A DNA stretch of 64,000 nt from Pseudomonas sp. CFBP13508 (lineage in GTDB: Bacteria > Pseudomonadota > Gammaproteobacteria > Pseudomonadales > Pseudomonadaceae), in NCBI RefSeq assembly GCF_005233515.1, contig NZ_QFZZ01000009.1:62001-126000 (forward strand). Reading direction: 5' to 3'. The notes under the pieces are model-generated. The model was given only the letters and a program-made list of their open reading frames with translations. It was not told the origin of the DNA and ran no database searches. Position 1 is the stretch's first letter, and each line of letters opens with the position of its first letter. The position numbers and the translations under genes were made by a program. Positions 41,504 to 50,133 of this stretch are shown here, piece by piece.

Positions 41504-44203
41504 TTATTGCCAGCCGAACCGGCGGATGTAGAAACCCTTCACTGCCTGGGTCAGGGCCATGTACGCCAGCAGAATCATTGGCAGAAACACGAAATACAGC
41601 GACGGCAGTGCCTGCAATTTGAAGTAATGCGCCAGCGGGCCCATTGGCAGGAAGATGCCGACGGCCATGATGACCCCGGTCATCACCAGCAGCGGCATGG
41701 CTGCGCGGCTTTGCAGGAACGGGATCTTCGGCGTGCGAATCATGTGCACGATCAGCGTCTGGGTCAGCAGACCGACCACGAACCAGCCGGACTGGAACAG
41801 TGTCTGGTGATCCGGGGTATTGGCGTCGAACACGTACCACATCAAGGCGAACGTCGTGATGTCGAAAATCGAGCTGATCGGACCGAAGAACAGCATGAAG
41901 CGCCCGACGTCAGCCGGCTGCCAGCGCTGCGGCTGTTTCAGCATCTCGTCGTCGACGTTGTCGAACGGAATGGCGATCTGCGAAATGTCGTAGAGCAGGT
42001 TCTGCACCAGCAGGTGCATCGGCAGCATCGGCAGGAACGGGATGAACGCGCTGGCGACCAGCACCGAGAACACATTGCCGAAGTTGGAGCTGGCAGTCAT
42101 CTTGATGTACTTGAGCATGTTGGCGAAGGTGCGCCGCCCTTCGAGCACGCCCTCCTCCAGCACCATCAGGCTTTTTTCCAAGAGAATGATGTCCGCCGCT
42201 TCCTTGGCGATGTCCACCGCGCTGTCCACGGAAATGCCGATGTCGGCGCTGCGCAGCGCCGGCGCGTCGTTGATGCCATCGCCCATGAACCCGACCACGT
42301 GGCCGTTGCCCTTGAGAATGCCGACGATGCGCTCTTTGTGCGATGGCGTGAGTCTGGCGAAGACGTTGGTAGTCTCGACCGCCGCGGCCAGTTCGGTATC
42401 GCTCATGCGCTCAATGTCATTGCCCAGCAGCAAACCCTGTTGAGCCAGGCCGACCTCACGGCAGATTTTCGCCGTCACCAGTTCGTTGTCGCCGGTCAGT
42501 ACCTTGACCGCCACGCCATGCTCGGCCAAGGCCTTGAGCGCTGGCGCGGTGCTTTCCTTCGGTGGATCGAGGAATGCCACGTAACCGATCAGCGTCAGTT
42601 CCTGTTCATCTGCCAGGCTGTAAATCTCGCGCCCTTCTGCCATTGAGCGAGCCGCGACCGCCACCACGCGCAGACCTTCGGCGTTGAAAGCACCGGTGAC
42701 GTGGCGAATCCGCGCCAGCAATTCATCGCTCAAGACTTCATCGACCTCGCCGTGACGCACCCGGCTGCACACCGCCAGCACTTCTTCCACCGCGCCTTTG
42801 CAGATCAGTTGATGGGGCTGACCGCGGCCCTCCACCACCACCGACATGCGCCGGCGATTGAAGTCGAACGGGATCTCATCGACCTTGCGAAACACGCTGC
42901 CGACCTTGAGTTCGCGATGGACTTCCACGTGTTCGAGCACGGCGACATCCAGCAGGTTTTTCAGGCCGGTCTGGTAGTAGCTGTTGAGGTAGGCCAGTTC
43001 CAGCACAGCGTCAGAGTCCTCGCCCCAGACGTCGACATTACGCGCCAGAAAGATCTTGTCCTGAGTCAGGGTGCCGGTCTTGTCGGTGCACAGCACATCC
43101 ATGGCGCCGAAGTTCTGGATCGCGTCGAGGCGTTTGACGATGACCTTTTTGCGCGACAGGAACACGGCGCCTTTGGCCAGGGTCGAGGTGACGATCATCG
43201 GTAGCATTTCCGGAGTCAGGCCGACGGCAATCGACAGCGCGAAGAGTAGCGCTTCGCTCCAGTCGCCCTTGGTGAAACCGTTGATGAACAGCACCAGCGG
43301 CGCCATGACGAACATGAAGCGGATCAGCAACCAGCTGACCTTGTTGACGCCCTGCTGAAACGACGTCACCGCGCGGTCCGTCGCGCCGACCCGTTGCGCC
43401 AGCGCACCGAAGTAGGTGCTGTTGCCGGTGGTGAGAATCAGTGCAATCGCGCTGCCGGAGACAACGTTGGTGCCCATGAACAGAAGGTTGTCCAGCTCCA
43501 GTGGGTTACGCGTGTCGCGATCGGTCTGCCGGGTGAATTTCTCCACCGGCATCGATTCACCGGTCATCGCAGCCTGACTGACGAACAGATCCTTGGCGCT
43601 GAGCACGCGGCAATCGGCAGGAATCATGTCGCCAGCCGAGAGCACGATGAGATCGCCGGGCACCAGTTGCCTGATCGGCAGTTCCCGCCGTGGCGCATCC
43701 CGGCGCAGCACCGTGGCGGTGTTGCTGACCATGGCTTTGAGCGCATCGGCCGCCTGATTGGATTTGCTCTCCTGCCAGAAGCGCAGCAGCGTCGACAGCA
43801 CCACCATGGAAAAAATCACCACGGCCGCCTTGAGGTCTTCGGTCAGCCAGGAGATCACCGCGAGCAGAGTCAGCAGCAGGTTGAACGGGTTTTTGTAGCA
43901 GTGCCACAGATGGTTCCACCACGGCAGCGGCTGCTCGTGTTCGACTTCATTAAGTCCGTGTTGCGCGCGCAGTGCATCGGCCTCGACCTCGGAGAGCCCC
44001 TCGCCGTGCGTGCCCAGCGATGACAGCAACGCAGCGCTGTCTTCATGGGCGGCAGCGACCAGCGTGTTGGCCAGCGTCGGCGGTACTTCACGGCTGACCG
44101 TGGTGTCATTGATCGAATCCAGCAGCGCCAGGCGACGGAAGTGCCTGGCGATGTGGCGGCTGCGCAGAAAGCCTGCGAAAAATTCCTTGAGCGTGAGTTT
44201 CAT
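41504..44203 (-). CDS. mgtA: Mg2+-importing P-type ATPase (P3B), MgtA type
   Basis: The 899-residue pump imports Mg2+ at low external Mg2+. It has the actuator motif MTGESMPVEK, the phosphorylation site CTDKTGTLTQD (Asp near 385), the hinge MGDGINDAPALRSADIGISVD and about ten membrane segments. Sequence and length match MgtA/MgtB. The ATG at 44203 (MKLTLKEFFAGFLRS) was chosen because homology begins there. A long untranslated leader precedes it. Confidence 0.94.
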   Translation of the reverse strand: MKLTLKEFFAGFLRSRHIARHFRRLALLDSINDTTVSREVPPTLANTLVAAAHEDSAALLSSLGTHGEGLSEVEADALRAQHGLNEVEHEQPLPWWNHLWHCYKNPFNLLLTLLAVISWLTEDLKAAVVIFSMVVLSTLLRFWQESKSNQAADALKAMVSNTATVLRRDAPRRELPIRQLVPGDLIVLSAGDMIPADCRVLSAKDLFVSQAAMTGESMPVEKFTRQTDRDTRNPLELDNLLFMGTNVVSGSAIALILTTGNSTYFGALAQRVGATDRAVTSFQQGVNKVSWLLIRFMFVMAPLVLFINGFTKGDWSEALLFALSIAVGLTPEMLPMIVTSTLAKGAVFLSRKKVIVKRLDAIQNFGAMDVLCTDKTGTLTQDKIFLARNVDVWGEDSDAVLELAYLNSYYQTGLKNLLDVAVLEHVEVHRELKVGSVFRKVDEIPFDFNRRRMSVVVEGRGQPHQLICKGAVEEVLAVCSRVRHGEVDEVLSDELLARIRHVTGAFNAEGLRVVAVAARSMAEGREIYSLADEQELTLIGYVAFLDPPKESTAPALKALAEHGVAVKVLTGDNELVTAKICREVGLAQQGLLLGNDIERMSDTELAAAVETTNVFARLTPSHKERIVGILKGNGHVVGFMGDGINDAPALRSADIGISVDSAVDIAKEAADIILLEKSLMVLEEGVLEGRRTFANMLKYIKMTASSNFGNVFSVLVASAFIPFLPMLPMHLLVQNLLYDISQIAIPFDNVDDEMLKQPQRWQPADVGRFMLFFGPISSIFDITTFALMWYVFDANTPDHQTLFQSGWFVVGLLTQTLIVHMIRTPKIPFLQSRAAMPLLVMTGVIMAVGIFLPMGPLAHYFKLQALPSLYFVFLPMILLAYMALTQAVKGFYIRRFGWQ

Positions 44204-44545
44204 GGCTGTGTCCCCTGTGGTCAGCCGGGAAACCGTCGAGCAGGTACCGCCGCGCCCTGGCACCGGGAAAACCGGCACGGCAAGGCGTGGCACGCCGGTC
44301 AGGAACAGGCGTGTCGATAGGCTGCGAGACGACTGAGGTCGCCATCACGCCTGGTTCAGCATCGATGAGAAGGACGTCGAGACACGATCCGGAACGGGTC
44401 GTGCACGGGATGCCGCTGCTCGCTGTTACGGCGAGACAACGGCAGGGAAAGGCTGCGCGTTATCTTGCCGAGAATCTGCCGGTGATCGAGACCGGCCGAC
44501 AACTGTCACTCGAACAAGTACCCACTGTGGGTCTCCGCAATTGAT
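44204..44545 (-). promoter_or_regulatory. Long mgtA 5' leader, possible Mg2+-responsive control region
   Basis: At least 340 bases without a supported gene precede mgtA. Within it are hairpins such as CACGATCC/GGGTCGTG (44383-44403, five-base loop) and CACGCC/GGCGTG (44291-44313). An ORF starting at 44348 runs through the mgtA start in another frame, as a leader peptide might. Enterobacterial mgtA has such a regulatory leader; whether this one works similarly is inference. Confidence 0.4.
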
Positions 44546-44661
44546 GAAAACGCGCGCAGCTTACGCCCGCAGCGAAACGGCTGGAAGAGGTGTTTTCGGG
44601 GAATGTTGGGGGTGTTCAGGAAGGGTTCAGATTCAGGATCTGTGGGGCTTTCCATGGCCCC

Positions 44662-44734
44662 TTCGCGAGCAGGCTCGCTCCCACATTCTGGCCTGCGTTC
44701 ACAGAACCATTGTGGGAGCGAGCCAGCTCGCGAA
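44662..44734. repeat. REP inverted pair
   Basis: Two facing REP copies lie between the mgtA leader and the pvdA 3' end. The second reads GAGCCAGCTCGCG, with one base changed from the usual CCTGCTC. Confidence 0.85.
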
Positions 44735-44758
44735 GGCGATATGTCAGGCAATGCAGAT

Positions 44759-46096
44759 TCAGCTGGCAGTGGCTAGTAACAACTCCGCCACCGAGCGACT
44801 GTGCCCGCGCTGTTTGCCATGCTCGTACAACGAGCCAGCGATTTCATCGGCGCGAATCGGCAGCACCGAGAGCAGCGTATCGCTCAGACCATGGCTGGCC
44901 TGGCAGAAGCCCTGCATATAAATGCCGGCCTTGCAGCGCTCGTCGGTGATCAGTTTGTAGTTGCGATCGACCTCGAACTCACCGAGGTATTCCTCCAGCG
45001 GCGCGAGCAACTTGCGGTGCATCTGCCGCTCGTAACCGGTGGCCAGCACCACGGTGTCATAGATTCGCACCGTGACTTCGCCGGTGGCATTGTTGCGCAC
45101 TGCCAGTTCGATACCGTTTGCCGTGGCAGTGGCGCTCTCGACGGTGGTCAGGGTGCGGAACGCATGGCGGGCAATTCCGGAAACCTTCTGCCGGTAGAAG
45201 ATGCCGTAGATGCGTTCGATCAGGTCGATGTCGACCACCGAATAGTTGGTGTTGTGGTACTCGTTGACCAGACGCTCGCGCTCGACGCTGTTCTGCTGGA
45301 ACACCAGATCGGTGAACTCCGGCGAGAACACTTCGTTGACGAACGGGCTGTCGTCCGCAGGCTTCAAGGCCGAGCCGCGCAGGATCATGTCGACCTGCAC
45401 CGACGGGAACGAATCGTTGAGATCGATAAAGGCTTCCGCCGCGCTCTGCCCGCCACCGATGATCGCGATGCTCATCGGTTGATTGTTCACGCACGGCTGC
45501 CTGGCCATTTGCGACAGGTATTGCGAATGGTGGAACACCCGATGATCGCCCTTCAGTGCCTTGAACGCTTCTGGAATACGCGGTGTGCCGCCAGCGCTGA
45601 CCACCACCGAACGCGTGGTACGCACGAACTGCTGGCCGTCGCTGCCCCGGGAAATCACCCGCAAGGCTTCGACCTGCTGGTTGTGCAATACCGGTTCGAT
45701 GAACTGCACTTCTTCGCCATAACGGCTCTGCGCGGTGAACTGCCCGGCCACCCAGCGCAGGTAGTCGTTGTACTCCATGCGGCATGGATAAAAGGTGCCG
45801 AGGTTGATGAAATCGACCAGACGCCCGTGGTGCTTGAGGTAGTTGACGAACGAGTAAGGGCTGGTCGGATTGCGCAGGGTCACCAGGTCCTTGAGGAAGG
45901 AAATCTGCAACTCGCTCTGCGTCGACAAGGTGTTGCCGTGCCAGCTGTAAGTGGCCTGCTTGTCGAGGAACAGCACATCCAGTTCGCCATGGGTGGCGCC
46001 GCGTTCCTGCAGAGCGATGGCCAGTGCCAGGTTCGAAGGGCCGAAACCGACGCCGATCAGGTCGTGAACGATGGGCGATGCAATTGCCTGTGTCAT
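44759..46096 (-). CDS. pvdA: L-ornithine N5-monooxygenase
   Basis: PvdA hydroxylates ornithine on N5 with FAD, NADPH and O2, giving the hydroxamate precursor of pyoverdine. The 445-residue protein has the FAD motif LIGVGFGPSNLALAIAL (about 12-28), the FLKDLVTLRNPTSPYSF segment, the NADPH motif IAIIGGGQSAAEAF (about 210) and the C-terminal ATGYE motif. The ATG at 46096 (MTQAIASPIVHD) was chosen for homology and length; the frame is open 48 codons further. A perfect PvdS box lies 100 bases upstream. It is transcribed in the same direction as the ECF sigma gene but from its own promoter. Confidence 0.95.
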   Translation of the reverse strand: MTQAIASPIVHDLIGVGFGPSNLALAIALQERGATHGELDVLFLDKQATYSWHGNTLSTQSELQISFLKDLVTLRNPTSPYSFVNYLKHHGRLVDFINLGTFYPCRMEYNDYLRWVAGQFTAQSRYGEEVQFIEPVLHNQQVEALRVISRGSDGQQFVRTTRSVVVSAGGTPRIPEAFKALKGDHRVFHHSQYLSQMARQPCVNNQPMSIAIIGGGQSAAEAFIDLNDSFPSVQVDMILRGSALKPADDSPFVNEVFSPEFTDLVFQQNSVERERLVNEYHNTNYSVVDIDLIERIYGIFYRQKVSGIARHAFRTLTTVESATATANGIELAVRNNATGEVTVRIYDTVVLATGYERQMHRKLLAPLEEYLGEFEVDRNYKLITDERCKAGIYMQGFCQASHGLSDTLLSVLPIRADEIAGSLYEHGKQRGHSRSVAELLLATAS

Positions 46097-46194
46097 TTCC
46101 AGTGTCCTCTGGATGAACCCCTCAACGCGGGGAAATAAAGCCTGGGTGGCCTGACCGGCCTGAATCAGGTCAGCAGGTCGTCTGTTGAGTAGGA

Positions 46195-46218
46195 ACGAGG
46201 ACGATGAAAGGAAATTTA
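46195..46218 (-). promoter_or_regulatory. PvdS (iron-starvation) box of pvdA
   Basis: On the minus strand, TAAAT (46218-46214) and CGT (46197-46195) are spaced by exactly 16 bases. This is the consensus for promoters used by the sigma factor PvdS. Confidence 0.85.
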
Positions 46219-46229
46219 ACCGGCGCGGC

Positions 46230-46712
46230 TCACTGGCCATCCCATTGCTGGATGCGCAAGCGGCAGTGCTTCATGGCGTTGACGATGTGTTTTTCCACCA
46301 GCGCCCGGGAGATGCCGAGGGTCTGGGCGATTTCCGGATGGGACAGGCCTTCGATCTTGCGCAGCAGAAAACTGTCGCGGCACAGCGGCGGCAGCTCGGC
46401 CAGTGCGCGCTGAAGCATTTCCAGGCGCTGTCCGTGATCGAGGGTGCCGTGGGGGGACGGGGTGAAATAGCGCTCTTCATTGTCGAGCACGTCCAGCGAT
46501 TCGACCTGGCGCAGCGCGTTGCGGCGGTGATCGTCGATAACCAGGTTCAACGCGGTGCGATAAAGGAAGGCCCGGGGTTGTTCGATCGGCACCTCGCTGG
46601 AGCGCTCCAGCACGCGTACATAGGCGTCATGCACCACATCCTCGGCGACCTGACGGTTGCCCAGTCTGGCGTTGAGGAAACACACCAGCTCACGATAGTA
46701 GTTTTCCAACAT
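46230..46712 (-). CDS. fpvI: ECF sigma factor, FecI/FpvI group
   Basis: The 160-residue protein has sigma region 2 (LENYYRELVCFLNARLGNRQVAEDVVHDAYVRVLERSS) and region 4 (LQRALAELPPLCRDSFLLRKIEGLSHPEIAQTLGISRALVEKHIVNAMKHC). It belongs to the iron-starvation ECF group. It is not PvdS by sequence. Its place next to pvdA, divergent from pvdR and within reach of fpvA, makes FpvI the best name. No anti-sigma gene lies beside it. Start choice is uncertain: ATG 46712 matches the family, with in-frame ATGs at 46727 and 46754. Confidence 0.78.
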   Translation of the reverse strand: MLENYYRELVCFLNARLGNRQVAEDVVHDAYVRVLERSSEVPIEQPRAFLYRTALNLVIDDHRRNALRQVESLDVLDNEERYFTPSPHGTLDHGQRLEMLQRALAELPPLCRDSFLLRKIEGLSHPEIAQTLGISRALVEKHIVNAMKHCRLRIQQWDGQ

Positions 46713-46809
46713 GACTCCCGACCGCATCGATGCCGTTTCTGTCCTTGAGCGCACTGATCAGACCTGCGAATCACGCAGTAGCAAGATAGTGGCAACTTGA
46801 GGTGCGTAA

Positions 46810-46830
46810 TTTATAGTAATTCTCATATAG
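46810..46830. promoter_or_regulatory. Candidate Fur box upstream of fpvI
   Basis: The AT-rich stretch TTATAGTAATTCTCATATAG partly resembles the Fur consensus GATAATGATAATCATTATC. It lies about 100 bases upstream of fpvI. Several positions deviate. Confidence 0.4.
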
Positions 46831-46902
46831 ATTTAAAGAGTTGATTCCATATCCCGGACAAATAGTCGTGGCCCGGCTGCGGTAACTCGATGTGTCTGCG
46901 GC

Positions 46903-46926
46903 TAAATTCCGTCGCCCATGCCTCGT
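46903..46926 (+). promoter_or_regulatory. PvdS (iron-starvation) box of pvdR-pvdT-opmQ
   Basis: TAAAT (46903-46907) and CGT (46924-46926) are spaced by exactly 16 bases, 66 bases before the pvdR start. Confidence 0.85.
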
Positions 46927-46991
46927 TTACAGGACAGCCCCTGTGTCTGTCGTGCCTTGCGACGGGCCGCAACCACTGGCCGGAACCCTGC

Positions 46992-48155
46992 ATGAATCGT
47001 CCCCGCCCCGCCCGTCGCGCACTGTTCGCCGCCCTCTGTCTGATTCCCGTGATCGCCGTCGCTGCCTGGCAAGTCTTGCCACCCGGTCGCGACGCCGTTG
47101 CCACTGTGCAGGTCAGCCGCGGCGATATCGAAAACAGCGTGACGGCGCTCGGCACCTTGCAGCCGCGCCGCTATGTGGATGTCGGCGCACAGGCTTCGGG
47201 GCAGATTCAGAAGATTCACGTCGAAGCCGGCGATACGGTCAAGGAAGGCCAGTTGCTGGTGGAAATCGACCCGTCGACACAGAAAGCCAAGCTCGATGCC
47301 GGGCGCTTTTCCATCGAAAACCTCAAGGCGCAGTTGCAGGAGCAACGCGCCCAGCACGATCTGGCGCAGCAGAAATACCAGCGCCAGCAGAAACTCGCCG
47401 CCGGTGGCGCCACCCGCGAAGAAGACGTGCAGACCGCGCGCGCCGAGGTTCGCGCAACCCAGGCGCGCATCGACATGTTCCAGGCGCAGATCCGTCAGGC
47501 CCAGGCCAGCCTGCGCAGTGACGAGGCGGAACTCGGTTACACGCGCATCTACGCGCCGATGAGCGGCACCGTGGTCGCCGTCGGTGCGCGCGAAGGCCAG
47601 ACGCTCAACGCGCAGCAACAGACCCCGCTGATCCTGCGCATCGCCCGGCTGTCGCCGATGACCGTGTGGGCCGAGGTGTCGGAGGCCGACATCGGCCACG
47701 TCAAACCGGGCATGACCGCCTACTTCACCACCCTCAGCGGCGGCACTCGGCGCTGGAGCAGCACGGTGCGGCAGATCCTGCCGGTGCCGCCGCGTCCGCT
47801 TGAACAGAACCAGGGCGGCAGTCCCACCAGTGGTCGCAGCGGCAGCGAACGGGTGGTGCTGTACACCGTGCTGCTCGACGTCGACAACGCCGACCACAGC
47901 CTGATGACCGACATGACCGCCCAGGTGTTCTTTGTCGCGCAACAGGCGCAAGACACTTTGACCGTGCCGACTGCTGCCCTGCAACCGGGCTCGCGTCCGC
48001 AGTGGCAGCGAGCGCAGATCGTCGCTGCCAACGGTGATATTCAGGCGCGCGAAGTACGCACCGGCATCAGCGATCGCCTGCGCACCCAGGTGCTCGAAGG
48101 TCTGGCCGAGGGCGAGCATGTTCTCAGCGCGCCGGCCGCCGGTCATGGAGGCTGA
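46992..48155 (+). CDS. pvdR: Periplasmic adaptor of the pyoverdine efflux pump PvdRT-OpmQ
   Basis: This membrane-fusion protein of MacA type has 387 residues. An N-terminal membrane anchor (about 10-28) is followed by the barrel-sandwich halves (VDVGAQASGQIQKIHVEAGDTVKEGQLL and YTRIYAPMSGTVVAVGAREGQTL). A long coiled-coil hairpin rich in Gln and Ala lies at about 95-175, and β-barrel/membrane-proximal domains follow. The ATG at 46992 starts the anchor. It is the first gene of an operon with pvdT (ATG immediately after the pvdR TGA) and opmQ. The pump recycles and exports pyoverdine in Pseudomonas. Confidence 0.93.
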   Translation: MNRPRPARRALFAALCLIPVIAVAAWQVLPPGRDAVATVQVSRGDIENSVTALGTLQPRRYVDVGAQASGQIQKIHVEAGDTVKEGQLLVEIDPSTQKAKLDAGRFSIENLKAQLQEQRAQHDLAQQKYQRQQKLAAGGATREEDVQTARAEVRATQARIDMFQAQIRQAQASLRSDEAELGYTRIYAPMSGTVVAVGAREGQTLNAQQQTPLILRIARLSPMTVWAEVSEADIGHVKPGMTAYFTTLSGGTRRWSSTVRQILPVPPRPLEQNQGGSPTSGRSGSERVVLYTVLLDVDNADHSLMTDMTAQVFFVAQQAQDTLTVPTAALQPGSRPQWQRAQIVAANGDIQAREVRTGISDRLRTQVLEGLAEGEHVLSAPAAGHGG

Positions 48156-50126
48156 ATGCACACGCCTCTGATCGACCTGCGACAAATCCGCAAAGCCTAT
48201 GGCGGTGATGACAGCCCGCTGGTGGAAGTGCTGCGCGGGATCGATCTGTCGATCCACGCCGGCGAGTTCGTCGCCATCGTCGGCGCCTCCGGTTCAGGCA
48301 AATCGACGCTGATGAACATTCTCGGTTGCCTCGACCGTCCCACCAGCGGCGAATACCGCTTCGCCGGGGAAAACGTCGCGCAGCTGGACAGTGATGAACT
48401 GGCCTGGCTGCGCCGCGAAGCCTTCGGTTTTGTCTTTCAGGGCTATCACCTGATCCCGTCCGGCTCGGCCCAGGAAAACGTCGAGATGCCAGCGATCTAT
48501 GCCGGCACCCCGGCCGCCGAGCGGCATGCCCGAGCCCACGCGTTGCTGGAACGTCTCGGCCTCGGCACTCGCACCGGCAATCGCCCGCATCAGCTTTCCG
48601 GCGGCCAGCAACAGCGGGTGTCGATCGCACGTGCGCTGATGAACGGCGGCCATATCATCCTCGCCGACGAGCCGACTGGCGCCCTCGACAGCCACAGCGG
48701 CGCCGAGGTCATGAGCTTGCTCGACGAACTCGCCGATCAGGGTCATGTGGTGATCCTCATCACCCACGACCGCGAAGTGGCGCAACGGGCCAAACGCATC
48801 ATCGAAATCCGTGACGGCCTGATCATCAGCGACAGCGCCGAGCACGCCTGCGCGCCGCCTGCAGCCAATCCCGGCGCGCTGCAAGCGGTCGACCTGCGCC
48901 AGCGCCTGAGCAACGGCAGCAGCCAGACCGGCGCCTGGAAAGGTGAACTGCTCGACGCTGTACAAGCGGCGTGGCGGGTGATGTGGATCAACCGCTTTCG
49001 CACGGCGCTGACGTTGCTGGGCATCGTCATTGGCGTGGCCTCGGTGGTGGTCATGCTCGCCGTCGGCGAAGGCAGCAAGCGCCAGGTCATGGCGCAAATG
49101 GGCGCGTTCGGCTCCAACATCATTTACCTCAGCGGTTCGGCGCCGAACCCGCGCACGCCGGAGGGCATCATCACCCTCGACGATGTTGCCGAACTGTCCA
49201 CCCTGCCCCAGGTGGAACGGATCATGCCGGTCAACGGCTCGACCGCCGGGGTGCGCTTTGGCAACGCCGACCACAGCAGTTACGTCGGCGGCAATGACAC
49301 CAACTTTCCGCAGATTTTCAACTGGCCGGTGATTCAGGGCAGTTACTTCACCCAGGCCGACGAGGACAGCGCCGCCGCTGTCGCGGTGATCGGCACCAAG
49401 GTCCGCGACAAGTTGCTCAAGGATGTCGCCGACCCCATCGGCCAATACATCCTCATCGAAAACGTGCCGTTCCAGATCCTCGGCGTGCTCGCCGAAAAAG
49501 GCGCCAGCTCCGGCGACTCCGATAGCGACAACCGCATCGCCGTGCCTTATTCGGCGGCGAGCACGCGCCTGTTCGGCAGCCGCAATCCGCAATACGTGGT
49601 GATTGCCGCCAAGGACGCGCGCAAGGTCAAGGACGCCGAACAGGCCATCGAACAGGCGATGTTACGTCGGCACCACGGCAAGAAGGATTTCGAGCTGACC
49701 AACAATGCCGCGATGATCCAGGCCGAAGCGCGCACGCAAGGCACGCTGTCGCTGATGCTGGGGGCTATTGCGGCGATTTCCCTGCTGGTCGGCGGTATCG
49801 GCGTGATGAACATCATGCTCATGACCGTACGCGAACGTACCCGCGAGATCGGTATTCGCATGGCCACCGGCGCCCGTCAGCGCGACATCCTACGTCAGTT
49901 TCTCACCGAAGCCTTGATGCTCTCGGTGGTCGGCGGAATCGCCGGGATTGGCTTGGCGCTGCTGGTCGGCGGCGTGTTGTTGCTCAGTGGCGTGGCGATC
50001 GCCTTTCAAGCGCTGGCGGTGATCGGTGCGTTTTCCTGTGCGCTGGTCACCGGCGTCATTTTCGGCTTCATGCCGGCCCGCAAAGCTGCCCGGCTCGACC
50101 CGGTCACGGCCCTTACCAGTGAATGA
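48156..50126 (+). CDS. pvdT: ABC transporter PvdT (MacB type)
   Basis: The 656-residue protein fuses an N-terminal ATPase to a membrane domain. Walker A is GASGSGKSTLMN (about 45), the signature is LSGGQQQRVSIARAL, and Walker B is HIILADEPTGALDS. Four membrane segments follow: one at about 280-300 and three near the C-terminus, with a large periplasmic domain between. The ATG abuts the pvdR stop. The C-terminal pattern GGIGVMNIMLMTVRERTREIGIRMATGAR is typical of MacB. It works with PvdR and OpmQ. Confidence 0.95.
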   Translation: MHTPLIDLRQIRKAYGGDDSPLVEVLRGIDLSIHAGEFVAIVGASGSGKSTLMNILGCLDRPTSGEYRFAGENVAQLDSDELAWLRREAFGFVFQGYHLIPSGSAQENVEMPAIYAGTPAAERHARAHALLERLGLGTRTGNRPHQLSGGQQQRVSIARALMNGGHIILADEPTGALDSHSGAEVMSLLDELADQGHVVILITHDREVAQRAKRIIEIRDGLIISDSAEHACAPPAANPGALQAVDLRQRLSNGSSQTGAWKGELLDAVQAAWRVMWINRFRTALTLLGIVIGVASVVVMLAVGEGSKRQVMAQMGAFGSNIIYLSGSAPNPRTPEGIITLDDVAELSTLPQVERIMPVNGSTAGVRFGNADHSSYVGGNDTNFPQIFNWPVIQGSYFTQADEDSAAAVAVIGTKVRDKLLKDVADPIGQYILIENVPFQILGVLAEKGASSGDSDSDNRIAVPYSAASTRLFGSRNPQYVVIAAKDARKVKDAEQAIEQAMLRRHHGKKDFELTNNAAMIQAEARTQGTLSLMLGAIAAISLLVGGIGVMNIMLMTVRERTREIGIRMATGARQRDILRQFLTEALMLSVVGGIAGIGLALLVGGVLLLSGVAIAFQALAVIGAFSCALVTGVIFGFMPARKAARLDPVTALTSE

Positions 50127-50133
50127 TCGACCT

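Noticed and set aside
44106..44348. 80-codon ORF overlapping the mgtA start as a real gene
   Set aside because: Most of it is inside mgtA in another frame. It is kept only as a possible leader peptide in the mgtA leader note.
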